Assembly: GCF_003815675.1 (NCBI RefSeq)
Contig: NZ_CP033918.1
Span: forward strand, 4,712,001-4,776,000
Reading direction: 5' to 3'
Length of the DNA: 64,000 nt
Source of the DNA: Chryseobacterium sp. G0186
GTDB taxonomy: Bacteria; Bacteroidota; Bacteroidia; Flavobacteriales; Weeksellaceae
A program made the position numbers and the translations under genes. Shown here one piece after another: positions 49,749 through 58,911 of this stretch (the stretch's first letter is position 1; each line of letters begins with the position of its first letter). Below the pieces are notes generated by a model. The model saw only the letters and a program-made list of their open reading frames with translations. It was not told where the DNA came from and ran no database searches.

Positions 49749-51218
49749 TTATCTTTCAAGGGTAAAATTTGAAATAATTTTTGGTCGTTCAGCTTCATTA
49801 GCTACTTTCCAGGATGTTCTGTACATCCATTCGGTCATTTTATAAAGCTTTTTGTAGTTGATGTTTTCAGATTCATCCTGTGGAGTATGGTACTGATCAT
49901 GCAGTACACTGGTGAAAAATACTGCAGGAATTCCAATTTTAGCATACGGAAGATGATCACTTCTGAAATAGAAGAACTCTGCATGATTTGGAGAATCCCA
50001 ATCCTTTAAATACTTAAATTTAGTACTTTCATTATTGGCTTCTTCAGCCATTTTTACCAGCTCCTCAGAGTTTTTATGAGGTGCATTTCCTCCTAGAAGA
50101 GCAGCTTCTTCATTACTGTTTCTTCCGATCATGTCACCATTGAGCACAGCAACAATTTTCTCCTTTGGAACTACAGGATGTGCGGCATGCCATCTGGATC
50201 CCAGCAAACCTCTTTCTTCCGCCCCATGGAAAACAAACAGGATGCTTCTTTTTCCGGGTTGTTTTTTATAGGCTCTTGCCATAGCCAACATGGCTACACA
50301 AGTACTGGCGTTATCATCAGCTCCGTTGTAGATGGTATCGTTTTTTACAGGGTGCCTGATCCCGTCGTGATCCTGATGTCCGCTAAGAAGAACATACTCA
50401 TCTTTAAGAACAGGATCTGTACCCTCAATTTTTCCAATGATGTTTACAGATGGATATTTGTAAGTTTCAGTAATCAGGTTAAGAGCGATTTTGGGATTGG
50501 TTTTTACCCAGCCTGCATTTTCTCTTTTGATCCAAAGAACAGGAATGTTATTCGTTATTTTTTCTCTTAATCCCTCCACACCATAGCTTCCTCTTGTCAT
50601 TTGGGGAAGTACTTCCGGCCAGCTTTGTTCAGACAGGTCATCTGTAATAAATATAATCGCCTTAGCGCCCAGCTCACTGGCTTTGTTGTAATATTTGGTA
50701 CGTACAAATCCCGGATATCTTCTCACAAAAAGAGTCATTTCCTTATCGATGTTTTTGTCAGAAGCATTGATGGCAAGAACTTTCCCTTTAATATTCAGTT
50801 TAGAAAGATCCTCAGGCTGTGCATTTCCAGCATATACAATCTCAGCATCCACAGAGGCATTTACAGGCTCTGCTACAAGGTAATCTTTCCATAGTTTCAG
50901 ATTGTTGTCGCCAATCTTTAAACTGCTTTGAGGAATAACCTGATGTCTGTACATATCAAAAAACTGAAAAAATGTACCATGGTCTCCCGCTGGCTTCATT
51001 CCTGCTTCCTTAGCTTTGTCTGCAAGCCACATAGATACCTTTAGCTCGTCTAAAGTTCCTGCTTCACGTCCCCAGAACTGATCTGCAGCCAATTCATACA
51101 TATCTTTCCTAAGGTCAGATTCTTTAATGGCAGAAACCAATGGCTTCTTATAGCTTTGAGCATTCCCGATACCGAATAAAAGAATAGTCAGTAGGGAAAA
51201 AACATAATTTTTATTCAT
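49749..51218 (-). CDS. M28 family metallopeptidase
   Basis: 489 residues with a signal peptide (MNKNYVFSLLTILLFGIGNAQ). A protease-associated domain (about 120-240) sits before the M28 core. LLSGHQDHDGIRHPVKNDTIYNGADDNASTCVAML provides the first zinc His and bridging Asp; FHGAEERGLLGSRWH the catalytic Glu pair; NGDMIGRN an Asp ligand; SDHLPYAKIGIPAVFFTSVLHDQYHTP the last His. Probably a periplasmic or secreted aminopeptidase. Followed by a small unknown gene 7 nt upstream on the same strand. Confidence 0.88.
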   Translation of the reverse strand: MNKNYVFSLLTILLFGIGNAQSYKKPLVSAIKESDLRKDMYELAADQFWGREAGTLDELKVSMWLADKAKEAGMKPAGDHGTFFQFFDMYRHQVIPQSSLKIGDNNLKLWKDYLVAEPVNASVDAEIVYAGNAQPEDLSKLNIKGKVLAINASDKNIDKEMTLFVRRYPGFVRTKYYNKASELGAKAIIFITDDLSEQSWPEVLPQMTRGSYGVEGLREKITNNIPVLWIKRENAGWVKTNPKIALNLITETYKYPSVNIIGKIEGTDPVLKDEYVLLSGHQDHDGIRHPVKNDTIYNGADDNASTCVAMLAMARAYKKQPGKRSILFVFHGAEERGLLGSRWHAAHPVVPKEKIVAVLNGDMIGRNSNEEAALLGGNAPHKNSEELVKMAEEANNESTKFKYLKDWDSPNHAEFFYFRSDHLPYAKIGIPAVFFTSVLHDQYHTPQDESENINYKKLYKMTEWMYRTSWKVANEAERPKIISNFTLER

Positions 51219-51225
51219 TCGTTTT

Positions 51226-51462
51226 CTAATTTAAGCTCCCCAATTTATCAGCAAACTCTTTTGAGAATTCCTTTCTGTCTTCTTCCAGTTTCTCTGGGTT
51301 AGCAGGTAAAACATAATTGAAAAGAATTTTATCTTCCTGATCCAAAAATATAATTTCCTTTTCCTCTCCGGTGATCATCTGTGAGAATATTTCCCACATT
51401 GAAGTGTCTTTTAACCTTAATAATTCAAAAAACGCTTCTGCTTTTATTTCGATTGTCTGCAT
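51226..51462 (-). CDS. small hypothetical protein
   Basis: 78 residues, charged and mainly helical at both ends, with a short beta segment (EEKEIIFLDQEDKILFNYVLP). No signal or membrane segment. Seven bases before the M28 peptidase start, so likely cotranscribed. I do not recognise the family. Confidence 0.5.
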   Translation of the reverse strand: MQTIEIKAEAFFELLRLKDTSMWEIFSQMITGEEKEIIFLDQEDKILFNYVLPANPEKLEEDRKEFSKEFADKLGSLN

Positions 51463-51475
51463 GTTATTTTAAATG

Positions 51476-51496
51476 TATAATGTATAATGTATAATG
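51476..51496 (+). repeat. tandem repeat TATAATG x3
   Basis: Three exact 7-mer copies in the spacer between two minus-strand genes; a slippage tract. Confidence 0.85.
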
Positions 51497-51518
51497 TGAA
51501 TGATTAAAGATAGAGAAT

Positions 51519-53915
51519 TTAAAATTCTAAAAATTTAAGCTTAAACTGTATGGCGAAATTTTGCTTAAACTGAGGGGTTGCATAATAACCCACTCTGTAG
51601 AATAATCCCAGATTAAAATAAGTCGACAGGAAGTTATTCCACTCCAATCCGACTTCCTGATACAGGTGATCCAGTTTTTTAAATTTAAACTGATGGTATT
51701 CCGGATTCTTCATATCCCCAATGGTTCCACGAAAAACAAAATCAAAGCTGGAAACATTATGACCAAAGCTTTTAAAGTAAAAAGGGAGTTTGTGCGTGAA
51801 ATAATAGGCTACAAACTTATCATTATAATACTTTCCACCCTCCAAAGTAGCAAATCCCAGGAATGAGGTAAGGTTAAAATTTAAATCCTTACCAGGTGAC
51901 GCCAGTCCGTTTGTGGTAAAATTCTTCCAGATGGGTGCTTCACCCAAAACGACCCCTCCGTACAGCCTGAAACCCGTAGTACCGATCGGAGTTTTAAAAT
52001 TATGTACAAAAAGAGCATCAAAACGGGAATAATTGAAGCTTCCACCCGCCAGAGTATAGCTCTGTTCATAGTTGAAATACAACTCCGGATATTTCTGATC
52101 AATCAGAGATTTCCCTTGCGGAGTCATAATATTGGTTGAATTCGGAGAATATTTTAATGTAAATAAGGTGTTGAAATTCTTATATGACGAACCACGATCC
52201 CTGAACTGGTAATCAAACTCTGCTTCTTCAATGTTTCTTCTCACGGCAAAAGCCAGGGTAAGACCGTTTGTAACATCATTCAGATAAGATAAAGACGCTC
52301 CTTTGAAGTGAAAATACTTATCATTGTTAAGGTTATTTCCAAAGTTCATCATCCTCATTTTAAAATTCCAAAGTCTTCTGTAAAACTCTCCGGAAGCAGT
52401 CACATCATCATAAAACTCAAACCTGAAGAATGAATTTTTTCTTAGAGTGGTCTTCACATCAATACCCATTCCGTATTTCCATCTTCTGTCCTTTACACCA
52501 TAGGCAAAATAGTAATCCGGAGAAAAATAGGGATTGAAATTTTCATTGATCTTAGCCTTTAATCCAAGTCTGAAACCCTCGTAAGAGTTATAGTTTACAA
52601 TCTCATCTACAGCAAAGTCAACTGAATTCACCCTGATCTGTCCGTTAAGCAAACCGGAGATGATCTGTGCCTTGCTGTCAATTTTATATTTTTTACCAAG
52701 GCTGTCAATGGTTTTATAGGTGTTTTTTTCTCTTTCCGTAAGCGGATCTGTCCTGTACTGGTCAAGAGTATGGCCGTCAATGCTTTTTACGGAGAAAGTA
52801 TAGCCTTTGAAGTCTGTTGCCTTTTCTTCAATAGGAGATTCAAAGTCAAAGTATTTTGAAGTGAGGAAAGCATAGGTTCCAAAACTTTTCTTTTCCTTTT
52901 TGTTAACATGTTCCTTGTCGTCCATCGCCATTTTACCCATTTTAAGTTTGGTCTTTTCGTGGGCGAGGAACCATTTGTTATTATAAAATATCCAGGTGCT
53001 GGTGATAATTCCGTCGTTCTTGTTTTTGCTGAAGTTTTCAATTTTTTTGATTCCGTAGGTCTCAGTATCTACATAAATGGAACCGGTGTATTTTCTTTTT
53101 CTGTCCGGATTTTTGTAGTTCACTTCACGGAAACGGATGACAAAGTTTTTTCTTCCGTCAAGCTCAATGGTATCTGATAAAAAGAATCTGTACAGACCTC
53201 TGTTTTCAGGTTTTACCTGCTCCGGAACAATATCTCTGTTACTTTGCTGAAGAGCGATCATCTCATAGACCGGTTGCTTCAGACCGGAAATCCTGTTGTC
53301 CAGGATATTGATCTTCTCCCCATATTTTTTAGAATATAAAAACTCCTGTGCTCTTTCCCAGAGGAAGAGTTTACTTTTTGCAAATATTTTCCTTGCATTA
53401 ATATTATTCAGTGAATCTTTCTCTCTCTTTTTCTTGAAAAGATTAAGATCATTGAAATATTGGTTAAACTGAGAAAGACTGTCCTCATCAATATCCAGGG
53501 AGATTTTTTCGTAGGATTTGTAAGCATAGGAACCTAAGCTTTTGGGAGAGTTTTCATTGAACAGTTTATTGACCTTTTTAAGAATTTCCAGTGCCCTCGG
53601 ATCACTTTTATCTTCAATGACGACAGCCTCAATAGCTGTGGTTTTTGATGACTTTTTACTAAGAGAAACTTCCATACTGCTTTCTGCAGAGACTGTTTCC
53701 TTTTGGTAGGAGGTTGCCTCAATCTCTATATTCTTACACCCAGCTTTAAACTCCAGAATTCCCTGTGCATTGGTGTAGCCAAGAATAGTATCATCACAGG
53801 AAACCTTGGCATTAGAGACAGGTTTTTGGCTAGCGTCATCCACAACTTTAATCTTCAGTTGCGAATACCCCAGAAAGCAGATCAGGAAAAATATAAATTG
53901 TAACCCCTTTTTCAT
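51519..53915 (-). CDS. DUF5686 outer-membrane barrel with carboxypeptidase-like domain
   Basis: 798 residues. Signal MKKGLQFIFFLICFLGYSQ, then a CarboxypepD_reg-like beta-sandwich (KIKVVDDASQKPVSNAKVSC ... ILEFKAGCKNIEIEATSY) at 20-100. DPRALEILKKVNKLFNENSPKSLGSYAYKSYEKISLDIDE is the DUF5686 hallmark. The C-terminal 350 residues are a series of amphipathic strands (GFRLGLKAKINENFNPYFSP, FRLYGGVVLGEAPIW, ATPQFKQNFAIQFKLKFLEF), i.e. an outer-membrane barrel. Function unknown; likely TonB-independent outer-membrane protein. Confidence 0.9.
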   Translation of the reverse strand: MKKGLQFIFFLICFLGYSQLKIKVVDDASQKPVSNAKVSCDDTILGYTNAQGILEFKAGCKNIEIEATSYQKETVSAESSMEVSLSKKSSKTTAIEAVVIEDKSDPRALEILKKVNKLFNENSPKSLGSYAYKSYEKISLDIDEDSLSQFNQYFNDLNLFKKKREKDSLNNINARKIFAKSKLFLWERAQEFLYSKKYGEKINILDNRISGLKQPVYEMIALQQSNRDIVPEQVKPENRGLYRFFLSDTIELDGRKNFVIRFREVNYKNPDRKRKYTGSIYVDTETYGIKKIENFSKNKNDGIITSTWIFYNNKWFLAHEKTKLKMGKMAMDDKEHVNKKEKKSFGTYAFLTSKYFDFESPIEEKATDFKGYTFSVKSIDGHTLDQYRTDPLTEREKNTYKTIDSLGKKYKIDSKAQIISGLLNGQIRVNSVDFAVDEIVNYNSYEGFRLGLKAKINENFNPYFSPDYYFAYGVKDRRWKYGMGIDVKTTLRKNSFFRFEFYDDVTASGEFYRRLWNFKMRMMNFGNNLNNDKYFHFKGASLSYLNDVTNGLTLAFAVRRNIEEAEFDYQFRDRGSSYKNFNTLFTLKYSPNSTNIMTPQGKSLIDQKYPELYFNYEQSYTLAGGSFNYSRFDALFVHNFKTPIGTTGFRLYGGVVLGEAPIWKNFTTNGLASPGKDLNFNLTSFLGFATLEGGKYYNDKFVAYYFTHKLPFYFKSFGHNVSSFDFVFRGTIGDMKNPEYHQFKFKKLDHLYQEVGLEWNNFLSTYFNLGLFYRVGYYATPQFKQNFAIQFKLKFLEF

Positions 53916-53930
53916 GTAAAAAAACTAGGT

Positions 53931-53938
53931 CAAAATTA
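53931..53938 (-). promoter_or_regulatory. -7 box TAATTTTG for the DUF5686 gene
   Basis: TAATTTTG on the minus strand, 15 nt before the ATG at 53915. No TTG at the expected spacing. Confidence 0.5.
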
Positions 53939-54283
53939 ATAATATTTATTGTTGTAAAAAAGTTTTTTAACAGAGTATAACATTGATTTAACCTAATGTG
54001 TATATGGATATTCTATTAAAATTTAAGATTAGGTTTGAAAGGGAGATAGTCTTTCTGAAGTTCTTCAGAATTTCCAATAAAAAAACTTCGGAATAGATTA
54101 AATTCAGGAGTCTTTTATGAAACAGGAGAAATTTTAGAAAAAGTAGTTGATAACCTGTATAATGACATTCATGTAAATAAAAAATAAACAGCACTTTAGC
54201 AATACTAAGAATTACAGACTAATATTGAGTTTTTAGTGTTTTCCGAGAGAAGAAGGTGTCAAAAACTCATTGTCCTAAATACA

Positions 54284-54316
54284 AATAATCCCTTTCAAAA
54301 ATTGAAAAGGATTATT
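54284..54316. terminator. strong hairpin in the alaS-DUF5686 spacer
   Basis: AATAATCCCTTTCAA / TTGAAAAGGATTATT, 15 bp with one mismatch, AAA loop; weak T runs on both sides. Probably a bidirectional terminator. The remaining spacer 53939-54283 has no gene I can support. Confidence 0.55.
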
Positions 54317-54334
54317 ATTTATAATGAAATTCTT

Positions 54335-54356
54335 AAAAACCGCAAAGCGGAAATTT
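54335..54356 (-). terminator. short terminator downstream of alaS
   Basis: On the minus strand CCGC-TTT-GCGG followed by TTTTT, 15 nt beyond the alaS stop. Confidence 0.5.
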
Positions 54357-54371
54357 TTTGATAAGAATTAA

Positions 54372-56975
54372 TTAAATAGTCAAGGCTTTTTGATAAGCAT
54401 TTTCCAGACCGTCAAGGTTTTTACCTCCTGCAGTAGCAAAACCTGGGTTTCCACCGCCACCGCCTTGGATTTCTTTTGCAAGATCCTTTACAATAGCTCC
54501 TGCCTGGTAATCTGCTGCCAGATCATCAGAAACACCTACGGTAATCATTGGTTTACCATCAGCATCAGAAAGAATGATCGTTACCGAAGTTGGGATCTCT
54601 CTCTTCAACTGGAATACAATATCTTTAACAGAACCTGCATCCAAAGAAGTCTTTTTTACCAATAACTGCTTATTTCCTTTTTGCTCATAAGCATTCTTCC
54701 AGTCACCGATTTCTCCTTTTGCTTTCTCTTTCTTAAGGGCGTCTACCTCAGCTTTCAATGAATTATTTTCCTCGATTAATTTCTCAATGGATCTTACAAC
54801 ATCCTTAGATTTTAACAATTGAGAAAGCTCAGTCATCTGTTTTTCAAGATTTTTGAAGTATTCTTCAGATTTATCTCCTGAAATCGCCTCAATTCTTCTG
54901 ATCCCTGCTGCTGCAGAACCTTCAGAAGTAATCTTGAAATGACCAATTTCGCTGGTATTTTTTACGTGAGTTCCTCCGCAAAGTTCTCTTGAACTTCCGA
55001 ACTGAATCATTCTCACGTTGTCACCGTATTTTTCACCGAATAAAGCCATTGCACCCTTATCCAAAGCCTCCTGAATCGGAATATTTCTGAATTCTTGCAG
55101 AGCAATGCTTTCCTTTATTTTATGGTTTACTTTTTCTTCAATTAAAGCCAATTCTTCCTCAGTCATTTTATTGAAATGAGAGAAGTCAAAACGAAGATAG
55201 TCAGGACCTACATAAGAACCTTTCTGTTCAACGTGTGTTCCCAAAACATCTCTTAATGCTTCATGTAAAAGGTGAGTTACAGAGTGGTTTGCCTGAGAAT
55301 TCTTTCTGTCAGAAGCATTTACCTTCGCATAGAAAACGGCTCCTGCATCTTTTGGAAGACCATCGATCAATGAAACGATCAATCCGTTTTCCTTTTTAGT
55401 TTCCAATACTTCAAAGCTTTCTGAAGCATTTTCAAGAACCCCTTTATCTCCAACCTGTCCACCTCCTTCAGGGTAGAATGGAGAGCTGCTCAGTACTACC
55501 TGATAAAATTCCCCATCTTTATTTTCTACCTTTCTGTATCTTGTAATATACGTTTCAGATTCAGTCTGATCATAGCCTACGAAAGATTCAGGTTTTTCTT
55601 CCAAAACAACCCAGTCATAAACCTTTTGAGCAGAATCTGATTTAGAACGTTGCTTTTGCTTTTCCATTTCAGCCTTGAAGCCTTCCTCATCAATGGTTAA
55701 TCCTTTTTCCTCGGCAATAATTCTCGTTAAGTCATCAGGGAAACCATAAGTGTCGTACAGTTCAAAAACCTCTTCACTAGGTAATACCTTTAGGTTATCG
55801 GCAATGGTCTGCTGAATTAATTTTTCAACTCTGATAAGACCAGTTTCAATAGTTTTAAGGAAAGATTCCTCTTCACTTTTTATTACTTCAGAAACCAGTT
55901 TTCCTTGTTTTTCCAATTCCGGGAAGAATTGACCCATTTGATCCTGAAGAACAGCAACGAGCTCAAAAAGGAAAGGTTCTTTCATTCCTAAGAATCTGTA
56001 AGCATAAGAGATTCCTCTTCTTAAAATTCTTCTGATCACATAACCTGCCCCTCCGTTGGATGGTAACTGTCCGTCTGCAATAGCAAAGGAAACCGCTCTG
56101 ATGTGGTCTACCACAACACGGATAGCAATATCTTTTTCGTCTTTTAAAATTCCGGTATATTTCTTCCCTGAAAGTTCTTCAACTCTAGAAATAAGCGGCG
56201 TGAAAACATCCGTATCATAGTTGGAAGACTTCCCTTGAAGAGCCATACAAAGACGCTCAAAGCCCATTCCCGTATCAACGTGTTGAGCAGGAAGCTTCTC
56301 CAGAGATTTATCAGCTTTTCTGTTGAACTCCATGAAAACCAGATTCCAAACCTCCACAACCTGTGGATGGTCATTATTTACTAAATCAAGTCCTGAAACT
56401 TGAGCTTTCTCTTCCGGTGTTCTTAAGTCGATATGGATTTCTGAACACGGTCCACATGGCCCGCTTTCACCCATTTCCCAGAAGTTATCTTTTTTATTTC
56501 CGTTGATGATTCTGTCCTCAGAAATATGAGTTTTCCAGAAATCATAAGCATCCTGGTCTCTGTCAAGGTTTTCAGAAGCATCTCCTTCGAAAATAGTCAC
56601 ATATAAATTTTCTTTTGGAATTCCGTATACTTCAGTCAGTAATTCCCAGGCAAAAGCAATAGCCTCTTTTTTGAAGTAATTCCCGAAAGACCAATTCCCC
56701 AACATCTCAAACATGGTGTGGTGGTAAGTATCTCTACCTACATCATCCAAATCATTGTGCTTTCCTGAAACTCTAAGACACTTCTGAGTATCGGCAATTC
56801 TAGGGGCCGTAGGCGTTTTGTAGCCTAGGAAGAAATCCTTGAACTGAGTCATTCCTGAGTTGGAAAACATAAGGGTAGGGTCGTCTTTCAGCACAATAGG
56901 AGCTGAAGGAACGATAAGGTGCTCCTTACTTTTAAAATAATCTAAAAATTGTTGACGTATCTCTTGTGATGTCAT
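54372..56975 (-). CDS. alaS: alanine-tRNA ligase
   Basis: 867 residues. Charges tRNA-Ala and edits mischarged Ser/Gly. Class II motifs: SAPIVLKDDPTLMFSNSGMTQFKDFFLG, GKHNDLDDVGRDTYHHTMFEMLGNWSFGNYFK; editing domain with zinc motif HSVTHLLHEALRDVLGTHVEQ and RELCGGTHVKNTSEIGHF. The C-Ala domain shows DHA1-like ends in GGGGGNPGFATAGGKN. Full family length. Upstream spacer is long (582 nt), starting with the divergent sigma gene. Confidence 0.97.
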   Translation of the reverse strand: MTSQEIRQQFLDYFKSKEHLIVPSAPIVLKDDPTLMFSNSGMTQFKDFFLGYKTPTAPRIADTQKCLRVSGKHNDLDDVGRDTYHHTMFEMLGNWSFGNYFKKEAIAFAWELLTEVYGIPKENLYVTIFEGDASENLDRDQDAYDFWKTHISEDRIINGNKKDNFWEMGESGPCGPCSEIHIDLRTPEEKAQVSGLDLVNNDHPQVVEVWNLVFMEFNRKADKSLEKLPAQHVDTGMGFERLCMALQGKSSNYDTDVFTPLISRVEELSGKKYTGILKDEKDIAIRVVVDHIRAVSFAIADGQLPSNGGAGYVIRRILRRGISYAYRFLGMKEPFLFELVAVLQDQMGQFFPELEKQGKLVSEVIKSEEESFLKTIETGLIRVEKLIQQTIADNLKVLPSEEVFELYDTYGFPDDLTRIIAEEKGLTIDEEGFKAEMEKQKQRSKSDSAQKVYDWVVLEEKPESFVGYDQTESETYITRYRKVENKDGEFYQVVLSSSPFYPEGGGQVGDKGVLENASESFEVLETKKENGLIVSLIDGLPKDAGAVFYAKVNASDRKNSQANHSVTHLLHEALRDVLGTHVEQKGSYVGPDYLRFDFSHFNKMTEEELALIEEKVNHKIKESIALQEFRNIPIQEALDKGAMALFGEKYGDNVRMIQFGSSRELCGGTHVKNTSEIGHFKITSEGSAAAGIRRIEAISGDKSEEYFKNLEKQMTELSQLLKSKDVVRSIEKLIEENNSLKAEVDALKKEKAKGEIGDWKNAYEQKGNKQLLVKKTSLDAGSVKDIVFQLKREIPTSVTIILSDADGKPMITVGVSDDLAADYQAGAIVKDLAKEIQGGGGGNPGFATAGGKNLDGLENAYQKALTI

Positions 56976-57204
56976 AGTATTGCTTTTGCTTTTTTAAATA
57001 TCAAATTTTGATAAGTTGCAAATTTAAGATTTTTAGGTGATTTAATATCTAATATTCTATATTTTCAAGGATGTTTTATCAAATGTTGCCCATAATAATT
57101 CCCTATACTAAGCAATATATGCATGGATAACCCAAAAAATTTTTAAAACGAAAAAGATGCAACGTTTTTTAAATCATCTCCTGTAGATTAGAAAATCATG
57201 ATTA

Positions 57205-57329
57205 AACCATTAAGATTTAATAAGATGATAAGGAAAGTTAAGAACAGTTTTGCTTTAAAGGGTTAGCTTATTAAAAATCAGAAGATTTTTTCTTAACTAC
57301 ACTTAAAGCCTTCAATAATCTTAATGGTT
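57205..57329. repeat. MITE-like imperfect inverted repeat
   Basis: Outer arms AACCATTAAGATT (57205-57217) and AATCTTAATGGTT (57317-57329) are exact reverse complements; inner AGTTAAGAA (57236-57244) and TTCTTAACT (57290-57298) also. The two about 40-nt halves align over most of their length. No ORF inside. Alternative: a long hairpin RNA. Confidence 0.65.
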
Positions 57330-57379
57330 CACATGCATCAATAGTAAAATAATTTTTGCATTTGTTTACAATATATAAG

Positions 57380-57414
57380 GCGCAATAATTTTATCGGAGA
57401 TAAAATTCTTGCGC
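57380..57414 (+). other. strong intergenic hairpin
   Basis: 16-bp stem, one mismatch: GCGCAATAATTTTATC / GATAAAATTCTTGCGC around GGA, followed by TTTATAG. Between the MITE-like repeat and the sigma-factor promoter. Terminator, RNA or regulatory site cannot be told. Elsewhere in 56976-57490 I see no gene. Confidence 0.6.
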
Positions 57415-57490
57415 TTTATAGCTCAAAGGATATAAATTTTTTTGCGCCTTTGCGTTTTCAACAAAAAGGGTTATTCTTTCAACCTAATTT

Positions 57491-57521
57491 TTGTTAATTT
57501 CCATTTAACTTATTATCTTCG
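57491..57521 (+). promoter_or_regulatory. sigma-factor operon promoter TTG-N20-TATCTTCG
   Basis: TTG 57491-57493, 20 nt, TATCTTCG 57514-57521 (TAnnTTTG variant), 36 nt before the ATG at 57558. It could be read by the housekeeping sigma factor or be the ECF factor's own site. Confidence 0.55.
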
Positions 57522-57557
57522 TAATGATCTGAATAAGACAAAACCTGACATCCAATA

Positions 57558-58106
57558 ATGAAAAATGAAATCCTGAAAAGCTGGATAGATCAATATTCCG
57601 GGCCGCTTTTGAAAAAAGCACTGTATATGCTTTCAAACAAGGAAGATGCCCAGGATGTCGTTCAGGACGTCTTTATCGCTGCCTTTTCCGCCTATGATTC
57701 ATTTGAAGAGAAAAGTCAGCCTCTAACTTGGCTGATGGGAATTCTTCATAGAAAAATTGCTGATTTTTATCGAAAAAAATATAAATCTGAACCTCATGTA
57801 AAATTGGATCACTTTTTTGATGAAACAGGCTCATGGAAAAATAATGATGTTTTAAATGACTGGAATGTTTCAACAGAATCTGAACTTCTGGATAACCATG
57901 AATTCAATAAAACACTGGAAGAATGCATCGAAGAATTGCCCTCCAGATGGAAAATTTTATTGAAAATGTATTACCTCGAAGAAAAAAAAGCCCCAGAAGT
58001 GAGTCAGGAATTGAATGTTTCTACGACTAACCTTTGGAAGATTCTTCAAAGGAGCCGTATGCAGCTCAGAGAATGTCTGGAGTTTAACTGGTTCTCAAGA
58101 TTATAA
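57558..58106 (+). CDS. ECF sigma factor
   Basis: 182 residues. Region 2 is residues about 10-80 (ALYMLSNKEDAQDVVQDVFIAAFSAYDSF, TWLMGILHRKIADFYRKK). Region 4 is about 115-175 (LEECIEELPSRWKILLKMYYLEEKKAPEVSQELNVSTTNLWKILQRSRMQLRECL). No extra domains. Partner anti-sigma factor overlaps by 1 nt (ATG within TAATG). By context likely responds to oxidant stress and controls its own operon with the RclC-like and MsrAB genes. Confidence 0.93.
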   Translation: MKNEILKSWIDQYSGPLLKKALYMLSNKEDAQDVVQDVFIAAFSAYDSFEEKSQPLTWLMGILHRKIADFYRKKYKSEPHVKLDHFFDETGSWKNNDVLNDWNVSTESELLDNHEFNKTLEECIEELPSRWKILLKMYYLEEKKAPEVSQELNVSTTNLWKILQRSRMQLRECLEFNWFSRL

Positions 58107-58381
58107 TGACAATGCTAAAGAAGACACTACATATCCTGTTTCTACCATGCAGTGAAGCCACGCTGCTCATGGAAAAGCAGAATGCCCAAACAATTTCTTC
58201 CAAGGAAAACAGGAAATTGAGAATGCACCTATTTATTTGTAAATGGTGTAAAGCGTATAATGAAAAGCTAAAGCTTTTGGATCAGATTTTTAAAAAGACA
58301 CTTACCCAAAAGAATGCTGAAATTAATGAAGCTGAAATTCAGGATTTTAAAGATAAAATGATTGAAAAACTAAACTTCTAA
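58106..58381 (+). CDS. zinc-finger anti-sigma factor, small
   Basis: 91 residues. LRMHLFICKWCKAYNEKLKLL is the HxxxCxxC zinc motif of ZAS anti-sigma factors; the rest is a charged helix and no membrane segment is seen, so it is soluble. Zinc-thiol anti-sigma factors often release sigma on oxidation. Overlaps the sigma gene; 8 nt precede the next frame. Confidence 0.8.
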   Translation: MTMLKKTLHILFLPCSEATLLMEKQNAQTISSKENRKLRMHLFICKWCKAYNEKLKLLDQIFKKTLTQKNAEINEAEIQDFKDKMIEKLNF

Positions 58382-58461
58382 GAAAATTTTTGTCAGGATA
58401 TGGAAATACCTCCGACTATACTTTTGAAAACAATAAAAATATTAATTCAAAATTTAAAAAA

Positions 58462-58911
58462 ATGGTCGGAACAGGAAATACATCGGAAAAAAATCAATCA
58501 ACGTATAATCTGGGATATTACGTTTCCCTTTTCGGGGCAGCTCTTATTTTGCTTTGGATCGGCATCTTCAAATTTACCCCTACTGAAGCAGGAGCTATAA
58601 AACCCTTAGTAGAAAACCATTTCTTAACTTTTTTCGTATATAAGGTGATGAGTGTTCAGGCAGTGTCAAACCTTATCGGAGTGATAGAAATTATCATTGC
58701 TTTACTACTGATATTTAGTGCGAAATTTGTTGTACTCAAAAAGTATGCGGGAATAGGAATGATGGTCACTTTTCTGGTGACATTAAGTTATCTTTTTACA
58801 ACACCCGGAATGTGGAAAGTAGTGGATGGAGTGCCTGTTACAGACTTTTTTATCTTGAAAGACCTTATGCTTTTAGGATTTGGATTAATGATTGTTCAAC
58901 ATAATAAATAA
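58462..58911 (+). CDS. RclC-like (DUF417) inner-membrane protein
   Basis: 149 residues from ATG 58462; upstream frame to TTG 58390 has no family match. Four helices: [65 protein letters not shown] and [20 protein letters not shown]. Matches the DUF417/YkgB family, whose E. coli member RclC takes part in reactive-chlorine resistance. [12 protein letters not shown] and [12 protein letters not shown] are the family's segments. Sits between the anti-sigma and the MsrAB genes, overlapping the latter by 1 nt. Confidence 0.85.
   Translation: MVGTGNTSEKNQSTYNLGYYVSLFGAALILLWIGIFKFTPTEAGAIKPLVENHFLTFFVYKVMSVQAVSNLIGVIEIIIALLLIFSAKFVVLKKYAGIGMMVTFLVTLSYLFTTPGMWKVVDGVPVTDFFILKDLMLLGFGLMIVQHNK

Noticed and set aside
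58390..58461. N-terminal extension of the RclC-like protein from TTG 58390
   Set aside because: No family similarity, weak start codon; ATG 58462 fits the family.
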